NCBI GenBank assembly: GCA_934675625.1
Contig: CAKURH010000064.1
Span: 1-21,895 of the forward strand
Direction: 5' to 3'
Origin: an uncultured Kiritimatiellota bacterium
GTDB taxonomy: Bacteria > Verrucomicrobiota > Kiritimatiellia > RFP12 > UBA1067
Length of the DNA stretch: 21,895 nucleotides
Part shown: positions 16,083 to 21,895 of the stretch, in pieces
Position numbering within the stretch: position 1 is the first letter of the stretch
How the letters are laid out: every line of letters starts with the position of its first letter
Notes under the pieces: generated by a model
The model's database searches: none
What the model was told of the DNA's origin: nothing
The model's input: only the letters and a program-made list of their open reading frames with translations
Translations under genes and position numbers: made by a program

Positions 16083-18782
16083 ATGAACGAGAAGACAGAT
16101 CCTGCCGGGGGCCTTACGGAGGCCGAAGTCGCGCGCAGCCGCGCGGAACACGGGGCGAACGTCCTCACGCCTCCCGGGCGCGAGCCGCTGTGGCGGAAGT
16201 TCCTTGCGCGCCTCGGCGATCCGCTGGTCGTCATCCTGCTCGTCGCGGGCGCGCTTTCCGCCGGCATCGCGCTCTACGAGCGCCTGGCCCTGGGCGCGGG
16301 CTGGGCCGTCCTCTTCGAGCCGGGCGGCATCTTCGCGGCCGTCCTCCTCGCGACGGGGCTTTCCTTCCTCTTCGAGACGCGCGCGGAGCGGGCGTTCGAC
16401 ATCCTCAACCAGGTCAACGACGACGAGCCGGTCGACGTCGTCCGCGCCGCCGGCCCGTGCCGCGTCCCGCGCCGCGATGTCGTCGTCGGCGACGTCGTCA
16501 CGCTCACGACTGGGTGCGAAGTCCCGGCGGACGGCGACCTGCTGGAGGCCGTCGCCCTGAGCGTGGACGAGTCGTCCCTCACGGGCGAGCCGACCTGCCG
16601 CAAGACGACGGATCCGCGCGCCTTTGACGCGGAGGCGACGTTCCCCTCGAACCGCGTCCTGCGCGGCACGAAGGTGATGGAGGGCCACGGCACGATGCGC
16701 GTGACGGCCGTCGGCGACGGCACGGAGAACGGCCGGGTCTTCGCGGCCGCCCGGATCGACGACTCCGTGAAGACGCCGCTGGACGAGCAGCTCGCCGGTC
16801 TCGCCCGCGCGATCTCCCGCGTCAGCTATGCCCTGGCCGCGCTCGTCGTCGTCGGGCGCCTGGCCGTCTTCTTCGGGACGGACCCCCTCGCCGTCTGGCG
16901 GGCTACCGCGCCCGCGCACCTGTTCGCCTATCTCCTGCAGTCGCTCATGCTGGCCGTCACGCTCGTCGTCGTCTCGGTGCCGGAGGGCCTGCCGATGGCC
17001 GTCACGCTGAGCCTCGCCTACAGCATGCGGCGGATGTTCAAGGCCAAGCTCCTCGTCCGCCGTCTCCACGCCTGCGAGACGATGGGCGCGGCGACCGTGA
17101 TCTGCACGGACAAGACGGGCACGCTGACCCAGAACCGCATGCGCGTGCAGGAGGCGCACTTCGACGGACTGGGGCCGGACACGCGCCTGTCGGCAGAGAC
17201 GGGGACGCTTGGCGCAATCGTCTGCGAAGGCATGGCGGCGAACGCGACGGCGACCCTCGACCTCACGGATCCGTCCGCGCCCGAGCCGCTGGGGAACCCG
17301 ACCGAGGGCGCGCTCCTCCTCTGGCTTCACGGGCAGGGCCTCGACTGCCGGGCGCTCCGCGCCCAGGCGCCGCACGAGGCCGAGCTGCCGTTCTGCACGG
17401 AGCGCAAGTACATGGCCAGCGTCGTGACGTCCGCCGCGCGTCCGGGGCGCCGCGTCCTCTACGTGAAGGGCGCACCGGAGATCGTGCTCGGCTTCTGCGG
17501 CGCGGACGCGGCGGCGGACGGCGCCGTGCGGACGCGGCTTCTCGCCTGCCAGGGCCGCGCGCTGCGGACGCTGGGCTTCGCTTGGCGGGAACTGGCGGAC
17601 GGCGAGCGCCCGATCACGGATGACGGGCTCGCAGGCCTCCGGGGGCCGCTCACGTTCCTCGGCCTCGTGGGCATCGCGGACCCGGTGCGCCCGGACGTGC
17701 CGAAGGCGATCGCCGACTGCCTCGGCGCCGGCATCGCCGTGAAGGTCGTCACGGGCGACACGCCCGCGACCGCCCGCGAGATCGCCCGCCAGATCGGGCT
17801 CTGGACGGACGACGACTGCGGCGACGCCCTCATCACCGGCCCGGAATTCGCCGCGCTCGACGACGCCGCGCTCGACCGCCGCGTCGGCCGCCTCAAGATC
17901 ATCGCGCGGGCGCGGCCGCTGGACAAGAAGCGGCTCGTCGAGGCCCTGCGCCGCGCCGGCGAGGTCGTCGCCGTCACGGGCGACGGCACGAACGACGCGC
18001 CCGCCCTCAAGGCCGCGCACGTCGGGCTCTCGATGGGCGACGGCACGAGCGTCGCCAAGGAGGCGTCGGACGTCACGATCCTCGACGACTCCTTCGCCTC
18101 GATCGTCCGCGCCGTCGTCTGGGGACGCTCGCTCTACCGCAACATCCAGCGCTTCATCCTCTTCCAGACGACCGTGAACGTCGTCGCCTGCCTGACGGTG
18201 CTCGTCGGCGCGTTCGTCGGCACGAAGTCGCCGCTCTCCGTCACGCAGATGCTCTGGGTGAACCTCATCATGGACACGTTCGCGGCGATGGCGATGGCGT
18301 CGCTGCCGCCGTCCGAAGCCGTCCTCCGCGAGCGTCCGCGTCCGCGCGGGGCCTTCATCGTCTCGCGTGCGATGTGCATCGACCTCGCGCTGACGGGGAC
18401 GCTCTTCACGGCCATCCTGCTCGGCGCGCTCGCCTTCCTCCGGGGGCACGAGATCCGGGCACTGCTGCTGCCGCCCGCCGCCGCCGCGACCGGGCTGAGC
18501 GCCTACGAGCTGACGGTCTTCTTCACCTTTTTCGTCTTGCTGCAGTTCTGGAACGTCTTCCGCGTGCGGACGTTCGGCGGCGGCGCGCCGCTCGACTTCG
18601 CGGACTGCCGCGTCTTCATGGGCGTCGCCCTGCTGATCCTCCTCGGACAGGCCGCGCTCGTCACGTTCGGCGGGCGGCTCTTCGACGTCGTGCCCCTGCG
18701 CCCGTCGGACTGGGCGGCTCTCTTCGTCGCCTCGGCCCTCGTCCCGGCGGCGGTCGCGTTCCTGCGAAAAGCGATCCGCTGA
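16083..18782 (+). CDS. Calcium-type P-type ATPase (type IIB-like)
   Basis: An 899-residue protein. The ATG at 16083 is chosen over an in-frame ATG at 16041 because the promoter hexamer lies between them. It pumps a divalent cation, most likely Ca2+, out of the cytoplasm through a phospho-Asp cycle. Motifs: actuator TGEP (about 167), M4 PEGLP (about 300), phosphorylation DKTGTLTQ (about 343), nucleotide-binding KGAPE (about 462), hinge TGDGTNDAPALK (about 632), and M6 NLIMDT (about 727). The N-terminal cation-ATPase domain (LTEAEVARSR, then GANVL) and the C-terminal transmembrane domain are complete. PEGLP in M4 and the NLIMD motif in M6 resemble eukaryotic PMCA and bacterial LMCA1-like pumps. 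No calmodulin-binding tail is seen. The gene looks richer in GC than its neighbours and uses C-ending codons heavily. It appears monocistronic. Confidence 0.94.
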   Translation: MNEKTDPAGGLTEAEVARSRAEHGANVLTPPGREPLWRKFLARLGDPLVVILLVAGALSAGIALYERLALGAGWAVLFEPGGIFAAVLLATGLSFLFETRAERAFDILNQVNDDEPVDVVRAAGPCRVPRRDVVVGDVVTLTTGCEVPADGDLLEAVALSVDESSLTGEPTCRKTTDPRAFDAEATFPSNRVLRGTKVMEGHGTMRVTAVGDGTENGRVFAAARIDDSVKTPLDEQLAGLARAISRVSYALAALVVVGRLAVFFGTDPLAVWRATAPAHLFAYLLQSLMLAVTLVVVSVPEGLPMAVTLSLAYSMRRMFKAKLLVRRLHACETMGAATVICTDKTGTLTQNRMRVQEAHFDGLGPDTRLSAETGTLGAIVCEGMAANATATLDLTDPSAPEPLGNPTEGALLLWLHGQGLDCRALRAQAPHEAELPFCTERKYMASVVTSAARPGRRVLYVKGAPEIVLGFCGADAAADGAVRTRLLACQGRALRTLGFAWRELADGERPITDDGLAGLRGPLTFLGLVGIADPVRPDVPKAIADCLGAGIAVKVVTGDTPATAREIARQIGLWTDDDCGDALITGPEFAALDDAALDRRVGRLKIIARARPLDKKRLVEALRRAGEVVAVTGDGTNDAPALKAAHVGLSMGDGTSVAKEASDVTILDDSFASIVRAVVWGRSLYRNIQRFILFQTTVNVVACLTVLVGAFVGTKSPLSVTQMLWVNLIMDTFAAMAMASLPPSEAVLRERPRPRGAFIVSRAMCIDLALTGTLFTAILLGALAFLRGHEIRALLLPPAAAATGLSAYELTVFFTFFVLLQFWNVFRVRTFGGGAPLDFADCRVFMGVALLILLGQAALVTFGGRLFDVVPLRPSDWAALFVASALVPAAVAFLRKAIR

Positions 18783-18820
18783 ATTCGGGGGACTCCACCA
18801 CTCGAACGGCATTACGCATG

Positions 18821-18885
18821 ATTTCAGTAAGGCTGAAACAGCGAGGCTGAAATTTGAATGCTCCTTTCGGAATCGTCTGAAGGAG
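18821..18885 (+). terminator. Candidate stem-loops downstream of the ATPase gene
   Basis: TTTCAG (18822-18827) can pair with CTGAAA at 18833-18838 or with the repeated copy at 18847-18852. CTCCTT (18861-18866) pairs with AAGGAG (18880-18885). None is followed by a clear T-tract, so a factor-independent terminator is possible but not shown. Confidence 0.3.
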
Positions 18886-18907
18886 GCATGGTCTCAATCG
18901 TCTATGG

Positions 18908-18981
18908 CCGACAAGTTCTTGGCTTCCGACAATTGTGTCTGTTATAACCGACAAAATCGTTCAGAGGCGGTTGTTTGTCGG
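18908..18981 (+). promoter_or_regulatory. Repeated CCGACAA elements, candidate operator
   Basis: CCGACAA occurs at 18908-18914, 18926-18932 and 18948-18954, and its inverse TTGTCGG at 18975-18981. The third and fourth form an 8-base inverted repeat, CCGACAAA/TTTGTCGG. The second overlaps the perfect palindrome ACAATTGT (18929-18936). The inverted copy lies between the -35 (18971-18976) and the -10 (18994-18999), where a bound repressor would block transcription. The binding protein is not known. Confidence 0.45.
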
Positions 18982-18999
18982 CTATGGAAATGATATAAT
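18971..18999 (+). promoter_or_regulatory. Promoter of the AAA/DUF4143 ATPase gene
   Basis: TTGTTT at 18971-18976 (-35), a 17-base spacer, then TGA at 18991-18993 and TATAAT at 18994-18999 as an extended -10. This is the only promoter in the window with a reasonable -35. A second possible extended -10, TGT-TATAAC at 18940-18948, lies upstream. Confidence 0.65.
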
Positions 19000-19044
19000 T
19001 CCGATCCGTTGACCACTTCAGGCCGTTGAATGGGAGAAACTTTC

Positions 19045-20265
19045 ATGATACCACGTACGCATTATCTGGATTTGATCCGTCCTTTTATCGGAACGGATGT
19101 CATCAAAGTCATCACCGGCATGCGCCGCAGCGGAAAGTCGGTCATTCTGGAACAGGTGCGGGACGAGATCCGCGCCAAGGATCCCTCAGCGGATATCTTC
19201 TATCTGGATCTCGAAGACCGCCGCAATGTGCGCTATCTCGCCAAGGACATGCTGTTCAATGAACTTGATGCGCGGCTTGAGGCGGCGAAAGGGCGGCAAG
19301 TTGTCATCTTTCTTGACGAGATTCACGATGTCGAGGAATGGGAACTTCAGGTCAACTCCATCCGCAAGCGGAAGAACGCCGACATCTTCATCACGGGTTC
19401 CAATTCCAAGCTGCTCTCCGGCGAACTCGCGACCTACCTGACGGGGCGCTACGTCGAATTCAAGATTGCGCCTTTCTCCTTCGACGAGTTCAAACTTGCG
19501 ACGGCGGAACTTTGGGGCGGACTCGCGACCGCCGACCTCTTCGACAGGTATCTGGACTGCGGGGGGCTTCCGTTCCTTCCCCAGGTGAGATACGATGCGT
19601 CGGCCTCGCGTTCCTATCTGGAAGACCTCTATTGGGCGATTCTCTCAAAAGACGTTATGCGGCGACTGCAAATCCGGGACGTGGATCTCCTCGACCGCAT
19701 CGTGCGCTATGCCATGACCGAGATCGGGCACACCTTTTCGGCCCGTAGCATCGTGCGATTCCTGAAGAGCGAGCGGCGCACGACGACCGTCGAGACGATT
19801 CTCACCTATTTGCGCGCTTGTGAGGATGCGTTTCTCGTGACGCGCGTTCCGCGAGAGGATCTGATCGGCAAGCGCATCCTGTCCGTCGACGAGAAATACT
19901 ACGTCAGCGACCTTGGCTTGCGTCGCGCCGTCATCGGCGGTTCGCGTGGCGATGACATCGACCGCCTGTTGGAGAACGTCGTCTATCGCGAACTGGTGCG
20001 GCGCGGCGGACATGTCACGGTCGGGCGCGTCCGCGAACGTGAAGTGGACTTCGTCTGCCAGAACGGCGACGACCGCCTTTACGTTCAGGTCTGCTACCTG
20101 ATGGCGGACGTTGCGACGCGCGAACGCGAGTTTTCGGCCCTTGAGGCGATTCCCGACCAGTACGACAAGCTCGTCCTTTCGTTGGATCGCGTCAACTTCT
20201 CGCGCAACGGCATCAAACACCGCTATTTGCCCGAGTTTTTGCTTGAGGACGGCGAGGAGGATTGA
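19045..20265 (+). CDS. AAA ATPase with C-terminal DUF4143 domain
   Basis: A 406-residue protein. The ATG at 19045 follows GGGAG (19032-19036) at 8 bases and gives the family's usual N-terminus, MIPRTHYLDLIRPFIG. An in-frame ATG at 19030 would put the ribosome binding site inside the gene. The N-terminal AAA_14-type ATPase has Walker A GMRRSGKSVIL (about 25-35), Walker B VVIFLDEIHDV (about 85-95) and a sensor-like ITGSNSKLLSGE (about 116). The C-terminal DUF4143 domain (about 195-360) carries a winged-helix-like stretch and a degenerate nuclease-like end, REREVDFVCQNGDDRLYVQ. The family is widespread, often multi-copy in gut bacteria, and its cellular role is not established; single-gene transcription is usual. 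It is convergent with the minus-strand antitoxin locus. Confidence 0.93.
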   Translation: MIPRTHYLDLIRPFIGTDVIKVITGMRRSGKSVILEQVRDEIRAKDPSADIFYLDLEDRRNVRYLAKDMLFNELDARLEAAKGRQVVIFLDEIHDVEEWELQVNSIRKRKNADIFITGSNSKLLSGELATYLTGRYVEFKIAPFSFDEFKLATAELWGGLATADLFDRYLDCGGLPFLPQVRYDASASRSYLEDLYWAILSKDVMRRLQIRDVDLLDRIVRYAMTEIGHTFSARSIVRFLKSERRTTTVETILTYLRACEDAFLVTRVPREDLIGKRILSVDEKYYVSDLGLRRAVIGGSRGDDIDRLLENVVYRELVRRGGHVTVGRVREREVDFVCQNGDDRLYVQVCYLMADVATREREFSALEAIPDQYDKLVLSLDRVNFSRNGIKHRYLPEFLLEDGEED

Positions 20266-20314
20266 AGCGGACTCTGCGCGAACACTGGACGGGGTGCGCG
20301 CTCCTGTGCGCTCG

Positions 20315-20332
20315 GCCCGTGGGGCTTCTTTG
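20315..20332 (+). terminator. Weak candidate terminator after the DUF4143 gene
   Basis: GCCC (20315-20318) pairs with GGGC (20322-20325) around a 3-base loop and is followed by the T-rich TTCTTTG. The stem is short, so this is tentative. Confidence 0.3.
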
Positions 20333-20363
20333 TCGTCCGCGTCGCGCCGGATGTCGCTACGCC

Positions 20364-20547
20364 CTATACGGCCACGACGTTCTCGCCATAGGGTTCAATG
20401 AGGTGGTCGTGCGTGAGAAACAGCATGCCTGATCGACGGGACTGTGCAATCAGAAGTCTGTCAAAAGGATCTCCATGAATAAGCGGCAGGTCACCCACGT
20501 CAGAGGCCGCGCCAGAGTCGATTCTCAATTGGCAATGCTCACGCGAA
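20364..20547 (-). pseudogene. C-terminal remnant of a PIN-domain (VapC-like) toxin
   Basis: Reading on the minus strand up to the TAG at 20364-20366, the last 60 or so residues contain LPLIHGDPFDRLLIAQS, then GMLFLTHDHLIEPYG. This is the conserved C-terminal half of VapC-type PIN nucleases (LP-x-H-x-DPFDRLLIAQ, then LTHD). Family members are about 125-135 residues long. Here the N-terminal part, including the first catalytic Asp and the central Glu, is absent: the matching stretch begins at the end of the antitoxin gene, and the upstream sequence in this frame is antisense-like filler without PIN motifs. No start codon or ribosome binding site is evident. It is most likely a deletion remnant and cannot encode an active nuclease. 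Confidence 0.75.
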
Positions 20548-20850
20548 CATTTCGGCGATTTCGGAGTCCATCGCGTCAAATTTCCTGTCGAAGTCTTGGG
20601 CGAAGTCATACTTGCCATCAGCCAACCCAAGGCGAAGACCCGATTGCGCGGGCGTGCCGAAGTTTGTATGCCCGAATCGCATGGCGGACATGCGGGACGA
20701 GCCAACGGGAAATGGAATCCCTCCGCTCATGGCGACGGCGCAGATGAACAGGTTGACGGCGCCGGATGTGGTGATGCCGATGTCATCGAAGACTTTCTCG
20801 GCGACTTTGCGTTTTTTCGCGTCAACGCGCGCGGTTATCATGGATGTCAT
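20539..20850 (-). CDS. RelB/DinJ-family antitoxin
   Basis: A 103-residue protein. The start at 20850 is preceded on the minus strand by AAGG at a 5-base spacing; upstream in-frame starts lack this. The N-terminus MTSMITARVDAKKRKVAEKVF, with DDIGITTSGAVNLFICAVAMSGGIPFPV, is the ribbon-helix-helix DNA-binding and dimerisation domain of the RelB/DinJ family. The C-terminal half (about 55-103, ending DRKFDAMDSEIAEMFA) would normally wrap the toxin. It should autorepress its promoter. The cognate toxin gene is reduced to a fragment overlapping its 3' end by a few bases, so this is probably an orphan antitoxin. Pairing of a RelB-type antitoxin with a PIN toxin rather than a RelE fold is itself known in mixed modules. 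Confidence 0.85.
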   Translation of the reverse strand: MTSMITARVDAKKRKVAEKVFDDIGITTSGAVNLFICAVAMSGGIPFPVGSSRMSAMRFGHTNFGTPAQSGLRLGLADGKYDFAQDFDRKFDAMDSEIAEMFA

Positions 20851-20876
20851 AACGCCTTGTATGTCAAGATGTGCGC

Positions 20877-20885
20877 ATTGTATCA
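20877..20885 (-). promoter_or_regulatory. Extended -10 promoter of the RelB-type antitoxin
   Basis: On the minus strand, TGA (20885-20883) and TACAAT (20882-20877) form an extended -10 element like those of the plus-strand genes. It is about 27 bases before the ATG at 20850, leaving room for the AAGG ribosome binding site. The -35 position (TTTGCG) is poor and falls inside the stem-loop at 20893-20911. Confidence 0.5.
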
Positions 20886-20892
20886 CAATTTG

Positions 20893-20933
20893 CCCTCCTC
20901 GCAAAGGAGGGGGATGCCATTTTTGGCCTTTTT
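20893..20933 (+). terminator. Double stem-loop with T-run
   Basis: CCCTCCT (20893-20899) pairs perfectly with AGGAGGG (20905-20911). It is followed by GCCA/TGGC (20916-20919 with 20924-20927) around a TTTT loop and then CTTTTT (20928-20933). The layout resembles an intrinsic terminator on the plus strand, yet no plus-strand gene ends just upstream. It could be a relic of a lost gene or a copy of an intergenic repeat. Confidence 0.4.
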
Positions 20934-20975
20934 CGTTTGATAAACATCAGCGGTTGCGAACCCATGGAGGTCTTG

Positions 20976-21117
20976 GTGCGCCAAGCGAAGCTCGGCAGAA
21001 CTAACAGAATGAAAGGAATCTGTACGGCAAAGAAAACGACATGCCGATAGGAAGGTTGGCTGCGCGGAGGGCGACCGACGCGCAGAAGCCCAGCTGGACA
21101 AAGGAATGAGCCAAACG
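20976..21117 (+). mobile_element. Outer group II intron, 5' part (start of domain I)
   Basis: Begins with the group II 5' consensus GTGCG (20976-20980). Over its 142 bases it is collinear and similar to the first 143 bases of the intron starting at 21118; shared blocks include GATAGGAAGG, GGAGGGCGACCGA or close variants, and GCGCAGAAGCCCAG. It stops exactly where the second intron begins, and its expected continuation resumes at 21818. It is therefore the interrupted 5' portion of an outer intron and not a stand-alone fragment. No protein is encoded. Confidence 0.85.
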
Positions 21118-21738
21118 GTGCGCCAAGTAAAGCTTGGCTGAACTTGTAGAATGTAAGGAGTCTACTCAATAAAGATAATGGCATATTGATAGGAAGGCTG
21201 GCTGCGCAGAGGGCGACCGATGCGCAGAAGCCCAGCCCGACAAAGAGATGAGCCATAACAGAAAGTGAAGCCCGCATGTACACCTCGATACTCATAGCCG
21301 AAAGGCATCCCGTGGTCAAGCGGATCGTTTACGACGAAGCCAACACGGACACACTGAAACCATTATGCGGTGTGCTCGACGGGACGGGGCATAGGGCATG
21401 GCGCGTCTTGAAAGTTCAGCACAGGAACTTGGGAGATCTGCTGGTAGGGAAACCGAGAGCAGAAGTCAGAGAAGATCGTAGTAGCGAGGAAACAGGGCAA
21501 TGCCTGTGGAGCGAAGGGTCTTCGGTGGAAAAGGAGCGCATGGAATGGAGTATTGGGAAAGTTGTGGTTGAAGAAACCCATGAACGGTGCGGCCTCTTCT
21601 CTGGTGAAGAGGAGCGCGAATGCCGCCCAAGCACTTCCAGGACATGCCGCCGAACCAGTCGTGAAACTTCGTCGGCAACGACAAGGGGATCGGGAACGGC
21701 GATAACAGGGCCCTCGACAGAGGGGAGTTCCGCACGGG

Positions 21739-21771
21739 GAGCCGGATGCGGGAAATCTGCACGTCCGGTTC
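21739..21771 (+). ncRNA. Group II intron domain V
   Basis: GAGCCGGA (21739-21746) pairs with TCCGGTTC (21764-21771). A two-base CG bulge and an upper stem, TGCGG with a GAAA-containing loop and CTGCA on the other side, complete the classical domain V shape. The catalytic AGC triad is at 21740-21742. Length is 33 bases against the usual 34; one base is missing in the upper stem near the tetraloop. Confidence 0.9.
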
Positions 21772-21817
21772 TAATGGGGGGCGGGCGTACCCTTCGGGGG
21801 CGCCCCGCTCTACCAAC
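21772..21817 (+). ncRNA. Group II intron domain VI and 3' splice site
   Basis: A GC-rich hairpin with a CCC-TTCG-GGG tip (about 21790-21800) follows domain V after a 2-3 base linker and ends in CTCTACCAAC. One of the A residues in the ACCAAC tail region or on the 3' side of the stem is the likely branch point, but which one cannot be fixed by eye. Confidence 0.7.
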
Positions 21818-21895
21818 TAAAGTGAAGTCCCGTATGTACGCCTCGAAACTCCTAACCGAAAGGTCTCCCGTGGTCAAGCGGGTCATGGTAGCCGA
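21818..21895 (+). mobile_element. Outer group II intron, continuation of domain I (runs off window)
   Basis: From 21819 the sequence matches the inner intron from 21262 onward, base for base apart from scattered substitutions and one inserted T. Shared blocks are AAAGTGAAG, CCGAAAGG and TCCCGTGGTCAAGCGG. It is thus the part of domain I that directly follows the 5' segment ending at 21117. The outer intron's EBS1-equivalent is at 21884-21889. Domains II-VI and any maturase gene would lie beyond the window. Confidence 0.85.

Larger units (their letters stand above)
21118..21817 (+). mobile_element. Inner group II intron, ORF-less, 700 nt
   Basis: The 5' end GTGCGCC is at 21118 and the 3' end CTACCAAC at 21817, both matching group II boundaries (GUGYG and a terminal AY). 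Domain V (21739-21771) and a domain VI hairpin (from about 21772) are present, and domain I includes a candidate EBS1 at 21326-21331. A perfect 7-base stem, CCTCTTC/GAAGAGG (21593-21599 with 21606-21612), may be a minimal domain III or IV. No reverse transcriptase/maturase reading frame exists inside, so splicing or mobility would need a protein supplied from elsewhere. The AGC triad at the start of domain V argues against the IIC class, which usually has CGC. The insertion lies within domain I of a related intron. Confidence 0.88.

Noticed and set aside
16002..18812. 936-codon open frame on the minus strand
   Set aside because: Exact antisense of the P-type ATPase, Arg/Glu/Asp/His-rich with no domain.
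19030..19044. Earlier ATG for the AAA/DUF4143 protein
   Set aside because: GGGAG at 19032-19036 is well placed for the ATG at 19045, and that start gives the family-typical N-terminus.
20976..21817. Simple tandem duplication of a non-coding repeat
   Set aside because: The second copy has a full domain V and VI and the first copy resumes after it; this needs nested insertion, not tandem duplication.
21118..21817. Group IIC intron inserted behind a terminator
   Set aside because: The insertion point is inside another intron, the domain V triad reads AGC, and the terminator-like hairpin lies 43 bases upstream of the outer intron rather than adjacent to it.
21416..21886. Minus-strand open frame of 156 codons across the intron
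   Set aside because: Runs through domain V and VI of the ribozyme and has no recognisable protein motif.
1..21895. CRISPR array, tRNA or rRNA genes
   Set aside because: No evenly spaced short repeats with unique spacers, no tRNA cloverleaf with TTCRA loop, and no rRNA signature segments were found by reading.

Overview
The window is high-GC bacterial chromosomal DNA. It is probably from a PVC-superphylum bacterium of the Kiritimatiellota, Verrucomicrobiota or Lentisphaerota type, such as a gut or anoxic-habitat polysaccharide degrader. This rests on very large secreted beta-helix and carbohydrate-active proteins, a Ser/Thr kinase with a membrane segment, an AAA/DUF4143 ATPase, GC-rich genes separated by short AT-rich promoters, and an ORF-less group II intron. 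No 16S or ribosomal marker is present, so the assignment is an inference.

Region 1 (218-14071) is a co-directional glycan-degradation locus of five exported proteins. In order these are a duplicated right-handed beta-helix protein, a beta-helix/endonuclease-exonuclease-phosphatase (EEP) fusion, a 1374-residue LamG/TIM-barrel-like/malectin protein, a divergent alpha-L-rhamnosidase-like enzyme, and a canonical GH78 alpha-L-rhamnosidase. The last three are joined by ATGA stop/start overlaps and have their own promoter at about 5302-5310. Two rhamnosidase-type enzymes point to a rhamnose-containing polysaccharide, for example rhamnogalacturonan or a similar heteroglycan. No transporter or regulator is present in the window.

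Region 2 (14292-16034) is a compact operon of DUF4160, DUF2442 and a membrane-anchored Ser/Thr protein kinase, with overlapping or nearly abutting genes behind one promoter. Region 3 (16065-18782) is a single type IIB-like Ca2+ P-type ATPase with an almost leaderless mRNA and visibly higher GC than its neighbours.

Region 4 (18783-20265) is an AAA ATPase/DUF4143 gene whose promoter is embedded in repeated CCGACAA elements. Convergent to it on the minus strand is a decayed toxin-antitoxin module: an intact RelB/DinJ-type antitoxin followed by only the C-terminal part of a PIN-domain toxin.

Region 5 (20976-21895) is a group II intron twintron. A complete-looking 700-nt ORF-less group II intron (21118-21817, with domains V and VI visible) sits inside domain I of a second, closely related group II intron. 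The 5' part of that outer intron is 20976-21117, and its continuation starts at 21818 and runs off the window. This is the most distinctive feature of the window.

Five genes share an extended -10 promoter (TGN-TAtAAT), mostly without a recognisable -35. In two cases it lies so close to the ATG that the mRNA would be leaderless or nearly so.
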